From: Streptomyces canus 299MFChir4.1
GTDB lineage: Bacteria; Actinomycetota; Actinomycetes; Streptomycetales; Streptomycetaceae
Direction: 5' to 3'
Assembly (NCBI RefSeq): GCF_000383615.1
Contig: NZ_KB911595.1
Coordinates: 1-64,000, forward strand
Length of the DNA stretch: 64,000 nucleotides
The notes beneath the pieces are model-generated. The model ran no database searches, was not told the DNA's origin, and was given only the letters and a program-made list of their open reading frames with translations. This document shows, piece by piece, positions 32,758-41,965 of the stretch. The position numbers and the translations under genes were made by a program. Position 1 is the stretch's first letter; each line of letters opens with the position of its first letter.

Positions 32758-34379
32758 GTCAGCGCCCCGATGGCCATCGGTACGCCCCGGGGTACTCCGG
32801 TGCGCAGTTGCAGCGCCAGGGCGACGTCCGTCGCGTCCGGGCGGTCGTGTCCGACGAGGTCCGCGACGGTCCAGGCGACGCGCAGGACGCGGTCGAGGCC
32901 TCGGGCGGTCAGGACGCCGCGCTCCAGATTGCGTTCGGCCTCGTCCATGGCCCCGGACACGGCGTGCCAGCGGCTGCGCAGTTCGCGTCCGGGCACCTCG
33001 CTGTTGGTGCGCCACGGGGTGCCTGCGAAGCGCGTCGCCGCGCGTTCCCGTGCGGCCCGCACCCGGTCCGCGACCACGGCGGTCGAATCGCCCCGGGCGC
33101 CCCGGCCGGCGAGCTGGTCGCGCGTGACGCGGTCCACCTGCACTCGCAGGTCGACCCGGTCGAGCAGCGGCCCGGAGAGCCGGGCCTGGTAGCGGCGGAC
33201 GGCCGAGGGCGGGCACTCGCAGAAGTCGTCGGTCTGCGAGAAGCGACCGCAGGGGCACGGGTTGGCCGCGAGCACCATCAGGAACTTCGCCGGGAACCGT
33301 ACGACACCCGCGCTGCGCGCGATCACGACGTGTCCCGCCTCCAGTGGCTGCCGCAGCGCGTCGAGGGCCTGGGTGTTGAACTCGGGTGTCTCGTCCAAGA
33401 AGAGGACACCGCGATGAGACAGGGACACCGCCCCGGGACGGGCGATGCCGGGCCCTCCGCCGACGAGTGCCTGCATGGTGGCCGAGTGGTGCGGGGCGCA
33501 GTAGGGGGCGACGTCGATCAGGGGCTTGCCCGGTGGCAGCAGACCGGCCACCGAGTGCACCGCCGTCACCTCGAGCGACTCCTCCCGGGCCAGCCGGGGC
33601 AGCACCGCGGGCAGCCGCTCGGCGAGCATCGTCTTGCCCGCTCCCGGCGGCCCCTCCAGGAACAGGTGATGGCCGCCGGCCGCCGCGACCTCCACGGCCG
33701 TACGCGCCGAGGTCTGACCGACGACGTCGGCCAGGTCGTGTCCGTGGTCCTGCTGTGCGGCTCCGGCGCTGTGCATACCGGTGGCGGCGCCCGTGCCCGG
33801 CACGCGCAGGCCGGCCAGCAGCGGGTCGGGGCGGCCCGGCTCGTGCGGTTCCTCGTCGGGCACCGGTTCGTCCGCGAGGACCGCGATCAGCTGCCGCAGA
33901 CTGCGTACCCCCAGCACGGAGACACCGGGCACCAGCGAGGCCTCGGCCGCGGCGCACTCCGGGACGACGACCTGTTCGTAGCCGGCGTCCGCGGCGGCCA
34001 GCACCGCGGGCAGGATGCCCCGGACCGGACGAACCCGGCCGTCCAGGCCCAGCTCGCCGATCATCACGATGTCTGCGAGGACGCGCGGGTCGATCCGCTC
34101 GGCGGCCCCCAGCACGGCACACGCGACAGCGAGGTCGAACCCCGAACCCGCCTTCGGCACCGACGCCGGGCTGAGTCCCACCGTGAGTTTCTTCTGGGGC
34201 CATTCACCGCCCGAGTTCACGACGGCCGCCCGAACCCGGTCCCGGCTCTCCGTCAGGCTCTTGTCCGGCAGTCCCACCAGCGTGAAGGCCGCGACGCCGG
34301 GCTCCAGGTCGGCCTGGACCTCGACCACGACCCCTTCGACGCCCACCAGCGCCACCGAGCACGTACGAGCGAAACCCAT
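32754..34379 (-). CDS. comM: YifB/ComM family Mg-chelatase-like AAA+ ATPase
   Basis: The 541-residue protein has an N-terminal Lon-protease-like fold (VGLPDKSLTESRDRVRAA), a central AAA+ module with Walker A GPPGAGKTM and Walker B LFLDE, and a zinc-binding Cys cluster (NPCPCG, FCECP). ComM is a hexameric helicase that promotes branch migration in natural transformation. It sits between yraN and dprA, overlapping dprA by four bases. Confidence 0.9.
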   Translation of the reverse strand: MGFARTCSVALVGVEGVVVEVQADLEPGVAAFTLVGLPDKSLTESRDRVRAAVVNSGGEWPQKKLTVGLSPASVPKAGSGFDLAVACAVLGAAERIDPRVLADIVMIGELGLDGRVRPVRGILPAVLAAADAGYEQVVVPECAAAEASLVPGVSVLGVRSLRQLIAVLADEPVPDEEPHEPGRPDPLLAGLRVPGTGAATGMHSAGAAQQDHGHDLADVVGQTSARTAVEVAAAGGHHLFLEGPPGAGKTMLAERLPAVLPRLAREESLEVTAVHSVAGLLPPGKPLIDVAPYCAPHHSATMQALVGGGPGIARPGAVSLSHRGVLFLDETPEFNTQALDALRQPLEAGHVVIARSAGVVRFPAKFLMVLAANPCPCGRFSQTDDFCECPPSAVRRYQARLSGPLLDRVDLRVQVDRVTRDQLAGRGARGDSTAVVADRVRAARERAATRFAGTPWRTNSEVPGRELRSRWHAVSGAMDEAERNLERGVLTARGLDRVLRVAWTVADLVGHDRPDATDVALALQLRTGVPRGVPMAIGALT

Positions 34380-34380
34380 C

Positions 34381-34743
34381 TCAGGCCACCCCCCGCGCAT
34401 GCTCGACCACGGGTGCGCCGCGCTGGGGCAGGACGACGCCCACCAGGTCGATGCGGACGCCTCCCGGTGGCGCTCCTCCGTGGGCGTGGATCCAGCATGC
34501 GGCGAGGCTCCGCAGGCGCTCCGCCTTGTCGGGAGTCACCGCGGCCATCGGGTGCTCGAAGGCACCGGCCCGCCGTGTCTTGACCTCGCAGACGACGAGG
34601 ACCTCGCCGTCCCGCGCCACGATGTCGATCTCGCCCGTCCTGCCACAGCGCCAGTTGCGCTCCAGGACCGTCATCCCGGCCTCGGTCAGCCGCCGCGCGG
34701 CCAGACTCTCGCCGTACTTGCCGAGTGCACTGCGTGCGTTCAT
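34381..34743 (-). CDS. YraN-family (UPF0102) nuclease-fold protein
   Basis: The 120-residue protein has the restriction-like motif GEIDIVARDGEVLVVCEVKTR, i.e. the E-x-D-x(n)-E-x-K of PD-(D/E)XK nucleases. Members are linked by position to dprA and comM; the biochemical activity is poorly known. The stop is one base from the comM start. Confidence 0.88.
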   Translation of the reverse strand: MNARSALGKYGESLAARRLTEAGMTVLERNWRCGRTGEIDIVARDGEVLVVCEVKTRRAGAFEHPMAAVTPDKAERLRSLAACWIHAHGGAPPGGVRIDLVGVVLPQRGAPVVEHARGVA

Positions 34744-34881
34744 GTCGGCACCACCTCCGGCGCCAACGATCACGCAACCCCGCCCACCGAGTTGATCTTG
34801 GTGGACTACTCAGCGGTTGTGGAAAACCTCGTCACCCACATGGGTGAAATCCACCGTCAGCTACGTGAGGGAAAGCCACCG

Positions 34882-35190
34882 TCAGCCGCCCGGCAGCTCC
34901 AGATCACTCTTGTTCAGCTCCTCGATGTTCACATCCTTGAACGTCAACACGCGGACCTGTTTCACGAAGCGAGCCGGCCGATACATGTCCCACACCCACG
35001 CATCTGCCATGGACACCTCGAAGAACACCTCACCCTGGACCGAGTGCACCTGCATCTCGTAGTCGTTGGTCAGGTAGAAGCGCCGCTCGGTCTCGATCAC
35101 GTATTTGAACAGACCGACGACATCGCGGTACTCCCGGTAGAGCTTGAGCTCCATCTCGGTCTCGTACTTCTCGAGGTCCTCGGCGCTCAT
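34882..35190 (-). CDS. DUF2469-family protein
   Basis: The 102-residue acidic protein (MSAEDLEKYETEMELKLYRE; DYEMQVHSVQGEVFFEV) is highly conserved in actinobacteria. No function is established. It is conserved in this position between the sipZ-NUDIX pair and yraN. Confidence 0.87.
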   Translation of the reverse strand: MSAEDLEKYETEMELKLYREYRDVVGLFKYVIETERRFYLTNDYEMQVHSVQGEVFFEVSMADAWVWDMYRPARFVKQVRVLTFKDVNIEELNKSDLELPGG

Positions 35191-35246
35191 GGCATGTTCC
35201 CCTTCAGCCGTGCGATCCCACCATTGTGCGCCAGTCCCGTCGGCAC

Positions 35247-35765
35247 CTAGACGATTTCGGTGTCGAGGGTCACGGGCCCGGCCGGGGGACCTTCGTCTAG
35301 CAGCCTGCGCAGCAGCTCGGCGAGTCTGGTCGGATACACCGTCTCATGTGCCCGGGTCAGTTCCTGACACGTCCACCAGCGCGCTCCGGCGACGCTGCGT
35401 CGCTCCAGCTCGGTCAGGGCCGTGGCCCCGGTGTCCGTCACCGTCGTACGGGCCAGGTAGTACCACTCGTCCTGGTCCCAGCGACGGCCCGCGAACGGGA
35501 ACGAGCACGTCCGCCGCCAGAGCACCGGCCCGAGTTCCACCTCGGTGATGCCGGTCTCCTCGGCGAGTTCCCTCAGTGCGGCCTCTTCACGGGTCTCGTC
35601 GCCCTCCAGTCCGCCGCCGGGCGTGAACCACCAGTCGTCGGACGGATCGTCCGGCTCGTGGCCGTGCAGCAGCAGGATGCGGTCCTCGGGATCGAGCAGC
35701 ACCACCCGGGCCACCTTGCGCAGCCCGCCTCCGGACAAGGCCGCGGCCGACGCCTCAGCGGGCAC
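35247..35765 (-). CDS. NUDIX hydrolase
   Basis: The 172-residue protein carries a complete Nudix box (GGGLEGDETREEAALRELAE followed by ETGI), which binds magnesium and hydrolyses nucleoside diphosphate-linked substrates. The substrate is unknown; MutT-type cleaning is possible. The GTG start lies within the last 11 bases of sipZ, so the two are translationally coupled. Confidence 0.87.
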   Translation of the reverse strand: MPAEASAAALSGGGLRKVARVVLLDPEDRILLLHGHEPDDPSDDWWFTPGGGLEGDETREEAALRELAEETGITEVELGPVLWRRTCSFPFAGRRWDQDEWYYLARTTVTDTGATALTELERRSVAGARWWTCQELTRAHETVYPTRLAELLRRLLDEGPPAGPVTLDTEIV

Positions 35766-36528
35766 CTACGGGCTCCGTCCGGACCCGGGAGCGCCTGCTG
35801 AAGAGCTTGGCGACCGGCCCGTACGCGCCGCCGCCGAGGACCAGCACCCCGCCGGCGACGATCAGAACGACGATCGTACGCAGCGGGCCGGGTGAGGAGA
35901 GCGCGCCGAGCGGCTCGAAGGCGGCGGGGCGCTCCAGCATGCCCTTCATGGGCCAGACCACGGCGTCCACGCGAGCGGTGACGGCCGAGCTCGCGACGGT
36001 GCCCTGGGCGGCGTCGGTGAGGTGGACGGAGGAGTCCAGCGAGCCCTGGCGCTCGTCGCCGAGGAGGAACAGGCGGCCCTTGGGCACCTTTACCGTGGGG
36101 ATGGACTTGTCCTCCACCACGCCGCCCTTGAGATAGGTCTCGTCGAGCTCCTTGCCGTTGACGGTCAGCTTCCCGTCCGTGCAGCAGGAGACCGTGTCAC
36201 CGCCGACCGCGACGACCCGCTTGACCACGGGCCCGTTGCTCACCCAGGTCTTGTCGGTGAAGACGACGACGTCGCCCCGGCGCACCTCGTCGCCGTCGAC
36301 GCGCTGCGCCAGCACTCGGGCGCCGACCTCGATCGTGGGCGTCATCGAACCGGTGGGCACGGTGTACGGCCGGTACAGCACCGCTCCCCAGGCGAATCCC
36401 CCGAGAAACAGCACCAGGCCCAGCGCGACGGCCAGTCCGGACAGTCGCTGTCCGGTCCGGCCGCTCACCGGGCCCGTGCTGGTGCCACCGCTGTGCGGGG
36501 CCGTACGTGTAGTGCTCTCGCCACCCAT
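35755..36528 (-). CDS. sipZ: Type I signal peptidase (SipZ position)
   Basis: The 257-residue peptidase has an N-terminal membrane anchor (LALGLVLFLGGFAWGAVLY), the catalytic Ser in PTGSMTPTI, the catalytic Lys in VVKRVVAVGGD, box E GDERQGSLDS and a second, C-terminal membrane helix. It is the most divergent of the four. In S. lividans sipZ starts a separate transcript from sipWXY with unrelated genes behind it, which fits the overlapping NUDIX gene here. Confidence 0.88.
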   Translation of the reverse strand: MGGESTTRTAPHSGGTSTGPVSGRTGQRLSGLAVALGLVLFLGGFAWGAVLYRPYTVPTGSMTPTIEVGARVLAQRVDGDEVRRGDVVVFTDKTWVSNGPVVKRVVAVGGDTVSCCTDGKLTVNGKELDETYLKGGVVEDKSIPTVKVPKGRLFLLGDERQGSLDSSVHLTDAAQGTVASSAVTARVDAVVWPMKGMLERPAAFEPLGALSSPGPLRTIVVLIVAGGVLVLGGGAYGPVAKLFSRRSRVRTEPVGAR

Positions 36529-36652
36529 GGATCCGCACCCTACCCGGCGGTACCCGAGTGGGTCAGCCCCTCCCGCCCGGCCGGAGCGACAAGCTCCGCA
36601 AACCTTTCACCAGGCCCGTGACAGCCATGCGGTCCGGTCGGCAGGACGGTAC

Positions 36653-37624
36653 TCAGCGGGTCCGCTCGACGACGGCCTTCCTGCGCCGCCACAGCGCCAC
36701 CGGCACCACACCGACGAGGGCGATCCCCTGGGGCGCGACCGTCAGGGCGGCGGAGGCCGACGCCTTGTCGTTGATGCCGGCCTGGTCGAAGGTGTCCGGC
36801 TTGGGCAGCGTGCCCCAGCGGTTGATCGGCCAGGCCTTCACGATGGCGCGGCCCACGACGTCGTCGACCGGGACCATGCCGTGGTGCTTGTCGGACTGGT
36901 TGTAGCGCGAGTCACGGGAGTTCTGCCGGTGGTCGCCCATCACCCAGATGTAGCCCTTGGGGACCGTCACGGTGAACTGGCCGCCCTGGTCGTCCTGGCT
37001 GCACGGGGTGTTGCCGGCGTAGACGTACGACGACTCGCTCAGCGCGTGGCCGTTGATCTTCAGCGGTCCGGTGCCCTCGCAGGAGACCGTGTCACCGCCC
37101 ACGCCGACGACGCGCTTGATGAGGTCCTTCTCCTCGGCGGAGGGCATCAGGCCGATCCAGGAGAGGAACGTCTGTACCGCGTTCGGGTTCGCCGTGGGCT
37201 CGCCCGCCAGCCAGTTGTCGGGGTCGTGGAAGACGACGACCTCGCCGCGCTCGGGCTTGGAGCCGAACCACGGGGTGAGCTTGTCCACCAGCACCCGGTC
37301 ACCCTGCTGGAGGGTGTTCTGCATCGAGTCGGAGGGGATCGAGAAGGCCTGCACCAGGAACGTCTTGATCAGCAGCGCCAGCACGAGCGCGATGCCGATC
37401 AGGATGGGCAGCTCCTTCCAGAAGGAGCGCTGCTTCTTCGCCGCGGGGGCCGAATCGCCCGGCCCCCCTCCCCGGACCTCCGTCGCCGTACCGTCCTCGG
37501 TCGCTCCGGAGTCACTCCCGGAGGTCACGGCGCTGTCCGATGCCGGGTCGGCTGCTTCCACGGGGCGTCCGCGGTGCTCCTCGCCGTCGTGCCCGGATCG
37601 TGCGCCAACCGCCACATCCCCCAC
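36653..37624 (-). CDS. sipY: Type I signal peptidase (SipY position)
   Basis: The 323-residue peptidase has an acidic N-terminal extension of about 65 residues, then the membrane anchor ILIGIALVLALLIKTF, Ser in PSDSMQNTL, Lys in DLIKRVVGVGGD and MGDHRQNSRDS. The C-terminus has a second helix and RRRKAVVERTR. The GTG start at 37624 is backed by AAGGAG five bases upstream. The coding region overlaps the end of sipX by 113 bases. Confidence 0.88.
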   Translation of the reverse strand: MGDVAVGARSGHDGEEHRGRPVEAADPASDSAVTSGSDSGATEDGTATEVRGGGPGDSAPAAKKQRSFWKELPILIGIALVLALLIKTFLVQAFSIPSDSMQNTLQQGDRVLVDKLTPWFGSKPERGEVVVFHDPDNWLAGEPTANPNAVQTFLSWIGLMPSAEEKDLIKRVVGVGGDTVSCEGTGPLKINGHALSESSYVYAGNTPCSQDDQGGQFTVTVPKGYIWVMGDHRQNSRDSRYNQSDKHHGMVPVDDVVGRAIVKAWPINRWGTLPKPDTFDQAGINDKASASAALTVAPQGIALVGVVPVALWRRRKAVVERTR

Positions 37625-38606
37625 GCCAACTCCTTACTCTGTGCCGCCGCCTGCGCCAAGTACGGCGCAGGCCCACCACTCCCATAACGAGCGGGAGTTC
37701 CGCAGGGCTCGGGAGTTGGATCGCTTCGTTCGGATCGTCGTGAGCAACCCTAAGCGACGCCCGGGAGGCTGCGGTCGTCCCGGACACCGAGTCGGCAACG
37801 GAAGAGTAAGTTTTCGGTTCGTCGAGCATGTTCCAGTGGCCGAACGGCCACGCGATGACCCTGGCCCGTCCCACCACCGAGTCCAGGGACACGGTGCCGC
37901 CGTAGTCGGTGTCCTGATGCGAGCGGGAGTCCGCGGAGTTGGCGCGATGGTCACCCATCACCCACAGCCGCCCCTTGGGGACGGTGATGTCGAACTGCTG
38001 GGTGGACGGGGCGTTTCCGGGATACAGGTAGTCCGTCTCGCTCAGGGGGACGCCGTTGACGGTGACCCGCCCCTCGCTGTCACAGCACTTGACGCGGTCG
38101 CCGCCGACTCCGACGACCCTCTTGATCAGGTCCTTCTCGTTGTCGGACGGCAGCAGTCCGATAAAGGTGAGCCCTTCCTTGACCTGCTTGACGACGACGG
38201 GGTCGTCCTTCTTCGTCGTGGTCTGCTCGTCCTGGAGCCAGCCGCCGGGGTCCTTGAAGACGACGACGTCCCCGCGCTTCGGCTCGGAGCCGAACCACGG
38301 GGTGAACTTGTCGACCAGGACGCGGTCGCCGATCCGGATCGTCTGCTCCATCGAGCCGGACGGGATCACGAACGCCTGGACCAGAAACGTCTTCAGGACC
38401 AGGGCTATCAGGACGGCCACGCCGACCAGGAGGGGTATCTCCTTGACCGCGCCACGCCTCCTGCGCCGCTTGACCTTGCGCTGGAGGTGGCGTCGCTCGG
38501 CGCGTGAGCGGCCGCCCGCCGGGCTGGCGGACCGCCGGACGCCGGTGGGCAGCAGATTCTCGGCGGGGGTGGTGGACACACCGCGCGGTTTGCCGCGGTT
38601 ACCCAT
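37512..38606 (-). CDS. sipX: Type I signal peptidase (SipX position)
   Basis: The 364-residue peptidase has an Arg/Lys-rich N-terminus (RKVKRRRRRGA), a membrane anchor, Ser in PSGSMEQTI, Lys in DLIKRVVGVGGD and MGDHRANSADS. The last 40-50 residues are Arg/Gly/Trp-rich, look unlike protein under selection and lie over the out-of-frame start of sipY. The original stop has probably been lost or shifted. The ATG start overlaps the sipW stop by 8 bases. Confidence 0.85.
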   Translation of the reverse strand: MGNRGKPRGVSTTPAENLLPTGVRRSASPAGGRSRAERRHLQRKVKRRRRRGAVKEIPLLVGVAVLIALVLKTFLVQAFVIPSGSMEQTIRIGDRVLVDKFTPWFGSEPKRGDVVVFKDPGGWLQDEQTTTKKDDPVVVKQVKEGLTFIGLLPSDNEKDLIKRVVGVGGDRVKCCDSEGRVTVNGVPLSETDYLYPGNAPSTQQFDITVPKGRLWVMGDHRANSADSRSHQDTDYGGTVSLDSVVGRARVIAWPFGHWNMLDEPKTYSSVADSVSGTTAASRASLRVAHDDPNEAIQLPSPAELPLVMGVVGLRRTWRRRRHRVRSWRGGCGGWRTIRARRRGAPRTPRGSSRPGIGQRRDLRE

Positions 38607-39294
38607 GCGCGCCCTCCCTTTCGGGCACGCGCGCGTAGGCGGCGGAACGGTGCAGGCGGACGGCGTGGCCGGCGGGCCAGATGATCCAGTCGGCCCGGCC
38701 GAGGACGTCGTCGACGGGGATCATGCCGCCGCCCGGTGAGCCCAGATGGTCCCGGGAGTCGCTGGAGACGCTGCGGTGGTCACCGAGGACGAACAGGGTG
38801 CCGTCGGGCACCTCGACGTCGAAGGGCACCGAGGACGGGCTGTCGCCGGGGTACAGGAAGCCCGACTCGTCGACCGACCGGCCGTTCACCTCGACCCTCC
38901 CCTTCTTGTCGCAGCAGACCACGTGGTCTCCCCCCACGCCCACAACGCGCTTGACGTAGTCCCCGTCCCCGAAATACCCGGTTCCGTCGAACACGACCAC
39001 ATCTCCCCGCTGCGGCACGGCACCGAAACGGTACGCCAACCTATTTACGAGAACGCGGTCCCCGATCCTCAATCCGTTTTCCATGGATCCGCTGGGAATC
39101 TGGAAAGGTCTGACCACGAACGTACTGATCAGCAAGAGAAAGACCAGGCAGACCAGCAGGGTCAGGGAGATCCGGCCGCCGGGCAGCCACTGGGTGATCC
39201 TCGACACCAACGCGAAACGCGACCGTTCCTCCGCGGCCCCTGGTGCGGGGTGGGAGGAGCGGTCGCGCTCCGTCGGCTGTGCTTCGGTGTCCAT
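38599..39294 (-). CDS. sipW: Type I signal peptidase (SipW position)
   Basis: The 231-residue peptidase has a membrane anchor (LTLLVCLVFLLLISTFVV), Ser in PSGSMENGL, Lys in DYVKRVVGVGGD, and GDHRSVSSDSRD. It lacks the second C-terminal helix seen in SipY and SipZ. It is the first of the tandem sip genes, 45 bases after rplS, so read-through from the ribosomal operon is possible. Confidence 0.88.
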   Translation of the reverse strand: MDTEAQPTERDRSSHPAPGAAEERSRFALVSRITQWLPGGRISLTLLVCLVFLLLISTFVVRPFQIPSGSMENGLRIGDRVLVNRLAYRFGAVPQRGDVVVFDGTGYFGDGDYVKRVVGVGGDHVVCCDKKGRVEVNGRSVDESGFLYPGDSPSSVPFDVEVPDGTLFVLGDHRSVSSDSRDHLGSPGGGMIPVDDVLGRADWIIWPAGHAVRLHRSAAYARVPEREGAHG

Positions 39295-39339
39295 CGGGGC
39301 CAGATGCTATCCGGCCGCGCTGTGACGTCCGAGAAGCGC

Positions 39340-39690
39340 TCAGTTGTCGCGCTTCTCCTTGATCTTCGCGGCCTTGCCGCGCAGCTCGCGCAGGTAGTAC
39401 AGCTTGGCGCGACGCACGTCACCGCGGGTGACGAGCTCGATCTTCTCGACGATCGGGGTGTGCACCGGGAAGGTGCGCTCGACGCCGACGGAGAAGGAGA
39501 CCTTGCGGACCGTGAAGGTCTCGCGGACACCGGCGCCCTGGCGACGGATGACTACGCCCTTGAACTGCTGCACACGGGAGCGGTTGCCCTCGATGACGCG
39601 GACGTGGACGTTGACGGTGTCACCCGGGCGGAAGGCCGGGATGTCGGTGCGCAGCGACGCGGAGTCGACGGTGTCGAGCAGGTGAGACAT
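39340..39690 (-). CDS. rplS: 50S ribosomal protein L19
   Basis: The 116-residue protein starts MSHLLDTVDSASLR and has FRPGDTVNVHVRVIEG, SRVQQFKGVVIRRQG and KLYYLRELRGKAAKIKE. It is the last gene of the rpsP-khpA-rimM-trmD-rplS operon. The start is placed at 39690; the nine upstream codons are not part of L19. Confidence 0.96.
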   Translation of the reverse strand: MSHLLDTVDSASLRTDIPAFRPGDTVNVHVRVIEGNRSRVQQFKGVVIRRQGAGVRETFTVRKVSFSVGVERTFPVHTPIVEKIELVTRGDVRRAKLYYLRELRGKAAKIKEKRDN

Positions 39691-39821
39691 TTCGTCTGCT
39701 TTCTTCGCCCATGCCACAGGTCATCGGCGGTAGATAGGTTCGTGAGGAGGCTGTCCGTGTCGGGGCGGGCGTCGTGTCCCCCTGTGGCAGGGGCGCACGC
39801 CGGACGACGCACAACAGCGGC

Positions 39822-40655
39822 CTATTGTTCCATGCCTTCTGGCCTGCGCCAAAATCGGCCGTACGGCTCCCCCGCCGGGTCCGGCGCCCAGCCCAGGATG
39901 GAGAGCATCTCGCGGTCCTTCTTGTTGAAGGCCGCCGGGTCGCAGCGCTCGATGAGGTCGGGCCGGTTGGCCGCCGTACGCCTGAGCGCCTCGTCGCGGC
40001 GCCAGCGGGCGATCTTGCCGTGGTGCCCGCTGAGCAGGACGTCCGGGATGCCGCGGCCGCGCCACTCGGGCGGCTTGGTGTAGACGGGGCCTTCGAGCAG
40101 GTTGGCCATGGCTCCGGGCGCGAAGGAGTCGTCCCGGTGGGACTCGGCGTTGCCGAGGACGCCGGGCAGCAGCCGGGCCACCGCCTCGGTGATCACCAGG
40201 ACGGCCGCTTCGCCGCCGGCGAGGACGTAGTCGCCGATGGACACCTCGTGGACCGGCATCCTGCCGGCGTACTCGTCGATCACTCGCCGGTCGATGCCCT
40301 CGTAGCGCGCCGGCGTGAAGATCAGCCACGGGGACGCGGAGAGTTCCACGGCGAGTTCCTGGGTGAAGGGGCGGCCGCTCGGGGTGGGGACGATGAGGGC
40401 GGGCGCACCGGAGCCCGTCTCGTAGCCGTCCGCCAGCACGGAGTCCAGCGCGTCCCCCCACGGGTCGGTCTTCATGACCATGCCCGGGCCGCCGCCGTAC
40501 GGGGTGTCGTCGACGGTGTTGTGGCGGTCGTACGTCCACTGGCGCAGATCGTGGACGTGCACGTTCAGCTGTCCCCGCGCGCGTGCCTTGCCGACCAGGG
40601 AGACGTTCAGGGGGTCGAGGTACTCGGGGAAGATCGTGACGATGTCGAGGCGCAT
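39822..40655 (-). CDS. trmD: tRNA (guanine-N1-)-methyltransferase
   Basis: The 277-residue SPOUT methyltransferase modifies G37 of tRNAs. It has MRLDIVTIFPEYLDPL, PYGGGPGMVMK, and the knot region RYEGIDRRVIDEY and SIGDYVLAGGE. Three bases separate it from rimM. Confidence 0.95.
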   Translation of the reverse strand: MRLDIVTIFPEYLDPLNVSLVGKARARGQLNVHVHDLRQWTYDRHNTVDDTPYGGGPGMVMKTDPWGDALDSVLADGYETGSGAPALIVPTPSGRPFTQELAVELSASPWLIFTPARYEGIDRRVIDEYAGRMPVHEVSIGDYVLAGGEAAVLVITEAVARLLPGVLGNAESHRDDSFAPGAMANLLEGPVYTKPPEWRGRGIPDVLLSGHHGKIARWRRDEALRRTAANRPDLIERCDPAAFNKKDREMLSILGWAPDPAGEPYGRFWRRPEGMEQ

Positions 40656-40658
40656 CTT

Positions 40659-41201
40659 CTACGACTCTTCCCGCGAGGACGCGATCTCGGCGCGGTCGTC
40701 GATCAGCCCGGGAGGCGGGTCGATGACGGCCTTCTGCTCGGCGAGGTCGATCTCGGTGACGATCTCCTCGACGAACGGGATCATCACCTCGCTGCCGTCG
40801 GGCCGCTCCACGATGAAGAGGTCCTGGGAGGGCAGGTGCGAGATCTCGGTGATCCGGCCCACCTCCACGCCGTCCTTGGTCACGACGTCGAGGTCCATGA
40901 GCTGGTGGTCGTAGTACTCGTCCTCCTCCTCGGGCAGCTCCTCCGGGTCGATCTCGGCGATCAGGAGGGTGTTGCGCAGCGCCTCGGCGGCGGTCCGGTC
41001 ACGGACACCCTCGAAACGCAGCAGGAGGCGGCCGCTGTGGACGCGGCCCGTCTCGATGGTGAGCGGGCCGGTGGCGGCCGGGTCGGTCGCCAGTACGGCG
41101 CCGGGTGCGAGCCGGAGTTCCGGCTCGTCGGTGCGGACCTCGACGGTGACCTCGCCCTTGATGCCATGGGCACGGCCGATCCGCGCGACTACGAGCTGCA
41201 C
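40659..41201 (-). CDS. rimM: 16S rRNA processing protein RimM
   Basis: The 180-residue protein has an N-terminal RimM domain (VVARIGRAHGIKGEV) and a C-terminal PRC barrel (YYDHQLMDLDVVTKDG), and binds S19 during 30S maturation. It has a GTG start and stands in the rpsP operon. Confidence 0.94.
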   Translation of the reverse strand: MQLVVARIGRAHGIKGEVTVEVRTDEPELRLAPGAVLATDPAATGPLTIETGRVHSGRLLLRFEGVRDRTAAEALRNTLLIAEIDPEELPEEEDEYYDHQLMDLDVVTKDGVEVGRITEISHLPSQDLFIVERPDGSEVMIPFVEEIVTEIDLAEQKAVIDPPPGLIDDRAEIASSREES

Positions 41202-41294
41202 TTCCGAAGATCTCCTGTCGTTGGGCCCGTAACGACTACGGGCCGGGGACGGCCCGATGGCCCTCCCCGGCCCGAGCCGGTGCTGCGTTTGACG

Positions 41295-41534
41295 TCAGCG
41301 GACGTGGTCGACGTCGACGAGGTCGACGCGGACACCGCGGCCGCCGATGGCCCCCACGACGGTACGCAGGGCGCGAGCGGTGCGGCCGTTGCGGCCGATC
41401 ACCTTGCCGAGGTCGTCGGGGTGGACCCGGACCTCCAGCACTCGCCCGCGACGCAGGGTGCGCGAGGCGACCTGCACGTCGTCAGGGTTGTCGACGATGC
41501 CCTTCACGAGGTGCTCGAGAGCCTCCTCGAGCAT
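41295..41534 (-). CDS. khpA: KH-domain RNA-binding protein KhpA
   Basis: The 79-residue single KH domain has the GxxG loop in VIGRNGRTARALR. It acts with KhpB in RNA binding in Gram-positive bacteria. It starts two bases after rpsP ends. Confidence 0.92.
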   Translation of the reverse strand: MLEEALEHLVKGIVDNPDDVQVASRTLRRGRVLEVRVHPDDLGKVIGRNGRTARALRTVVGAIGGRGVRVDLVDVDHVR

Positions 41535-41536
41535 GC

Positions 41537-41965
41537 TCAGGCCTCGGTCGACTCAGACGAAGACGACTCAGCGGCAGCCTCGTCCTTCTTCTCGGCCTTC
41601 TTCTTCTGGGTGATGGCCTCACCCTTGCCCGCGTCGTCGCCACCGAGGGCCTCGAACGAGGGACGCGCGGCCTTCTCGGCCGGCTGGAGCAGCGGAGCCG
41701 GGGCGGGCTCGCCCTTGAACTTCTGCCAGTCGCCGGTCTTCTTCAGGATGGCGAGCACGGGCTCGGTCGGCTGCGCGCCGACACCCAGCCAGTACTGCGC
41801 GCGCTCCGAGTCGACCTCGATGCGCGAGGGGTTCTGCACCGGGTGGTACAGGCCGATCTCCTCGATCGCACGGCCGTCACGACGGGTGCGGGAGTCGGCG
41901 ACGACGATGCGGTAGTGAGGCGCACGGATCTTGCCCAGACGCTTCAGCTTGATCTTGACTGCCAC
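41537..41965 (-). CDS. rpsP: 30S ribosomal protein S16
   Basis: The 142-residue S16 has KIKLKRLGKIRAPHYRIVVA and DSRTRRDGRAIEEIGLYHP. A charged Ala/Glu/Lys/Ser tail of about 50 residues lengthens it beyond the usual 80-90. GTG start with GGAGAATCC upstream. It opens the operon. Confidence 0.95.
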   Translation of the reverse strand: MAVKIKLKRLGKIRAPHYRIVVADSRTRRDGRAIEEIGLYHPVQNPSRIEVDSERAQYWLGVGAQPTEPVLAILKKTGDWQKFKGEPAPAPLLQPAEKAARPSFEALGGDDAGKGEAITQKKKAEKKDEAAAESSSSESTEA

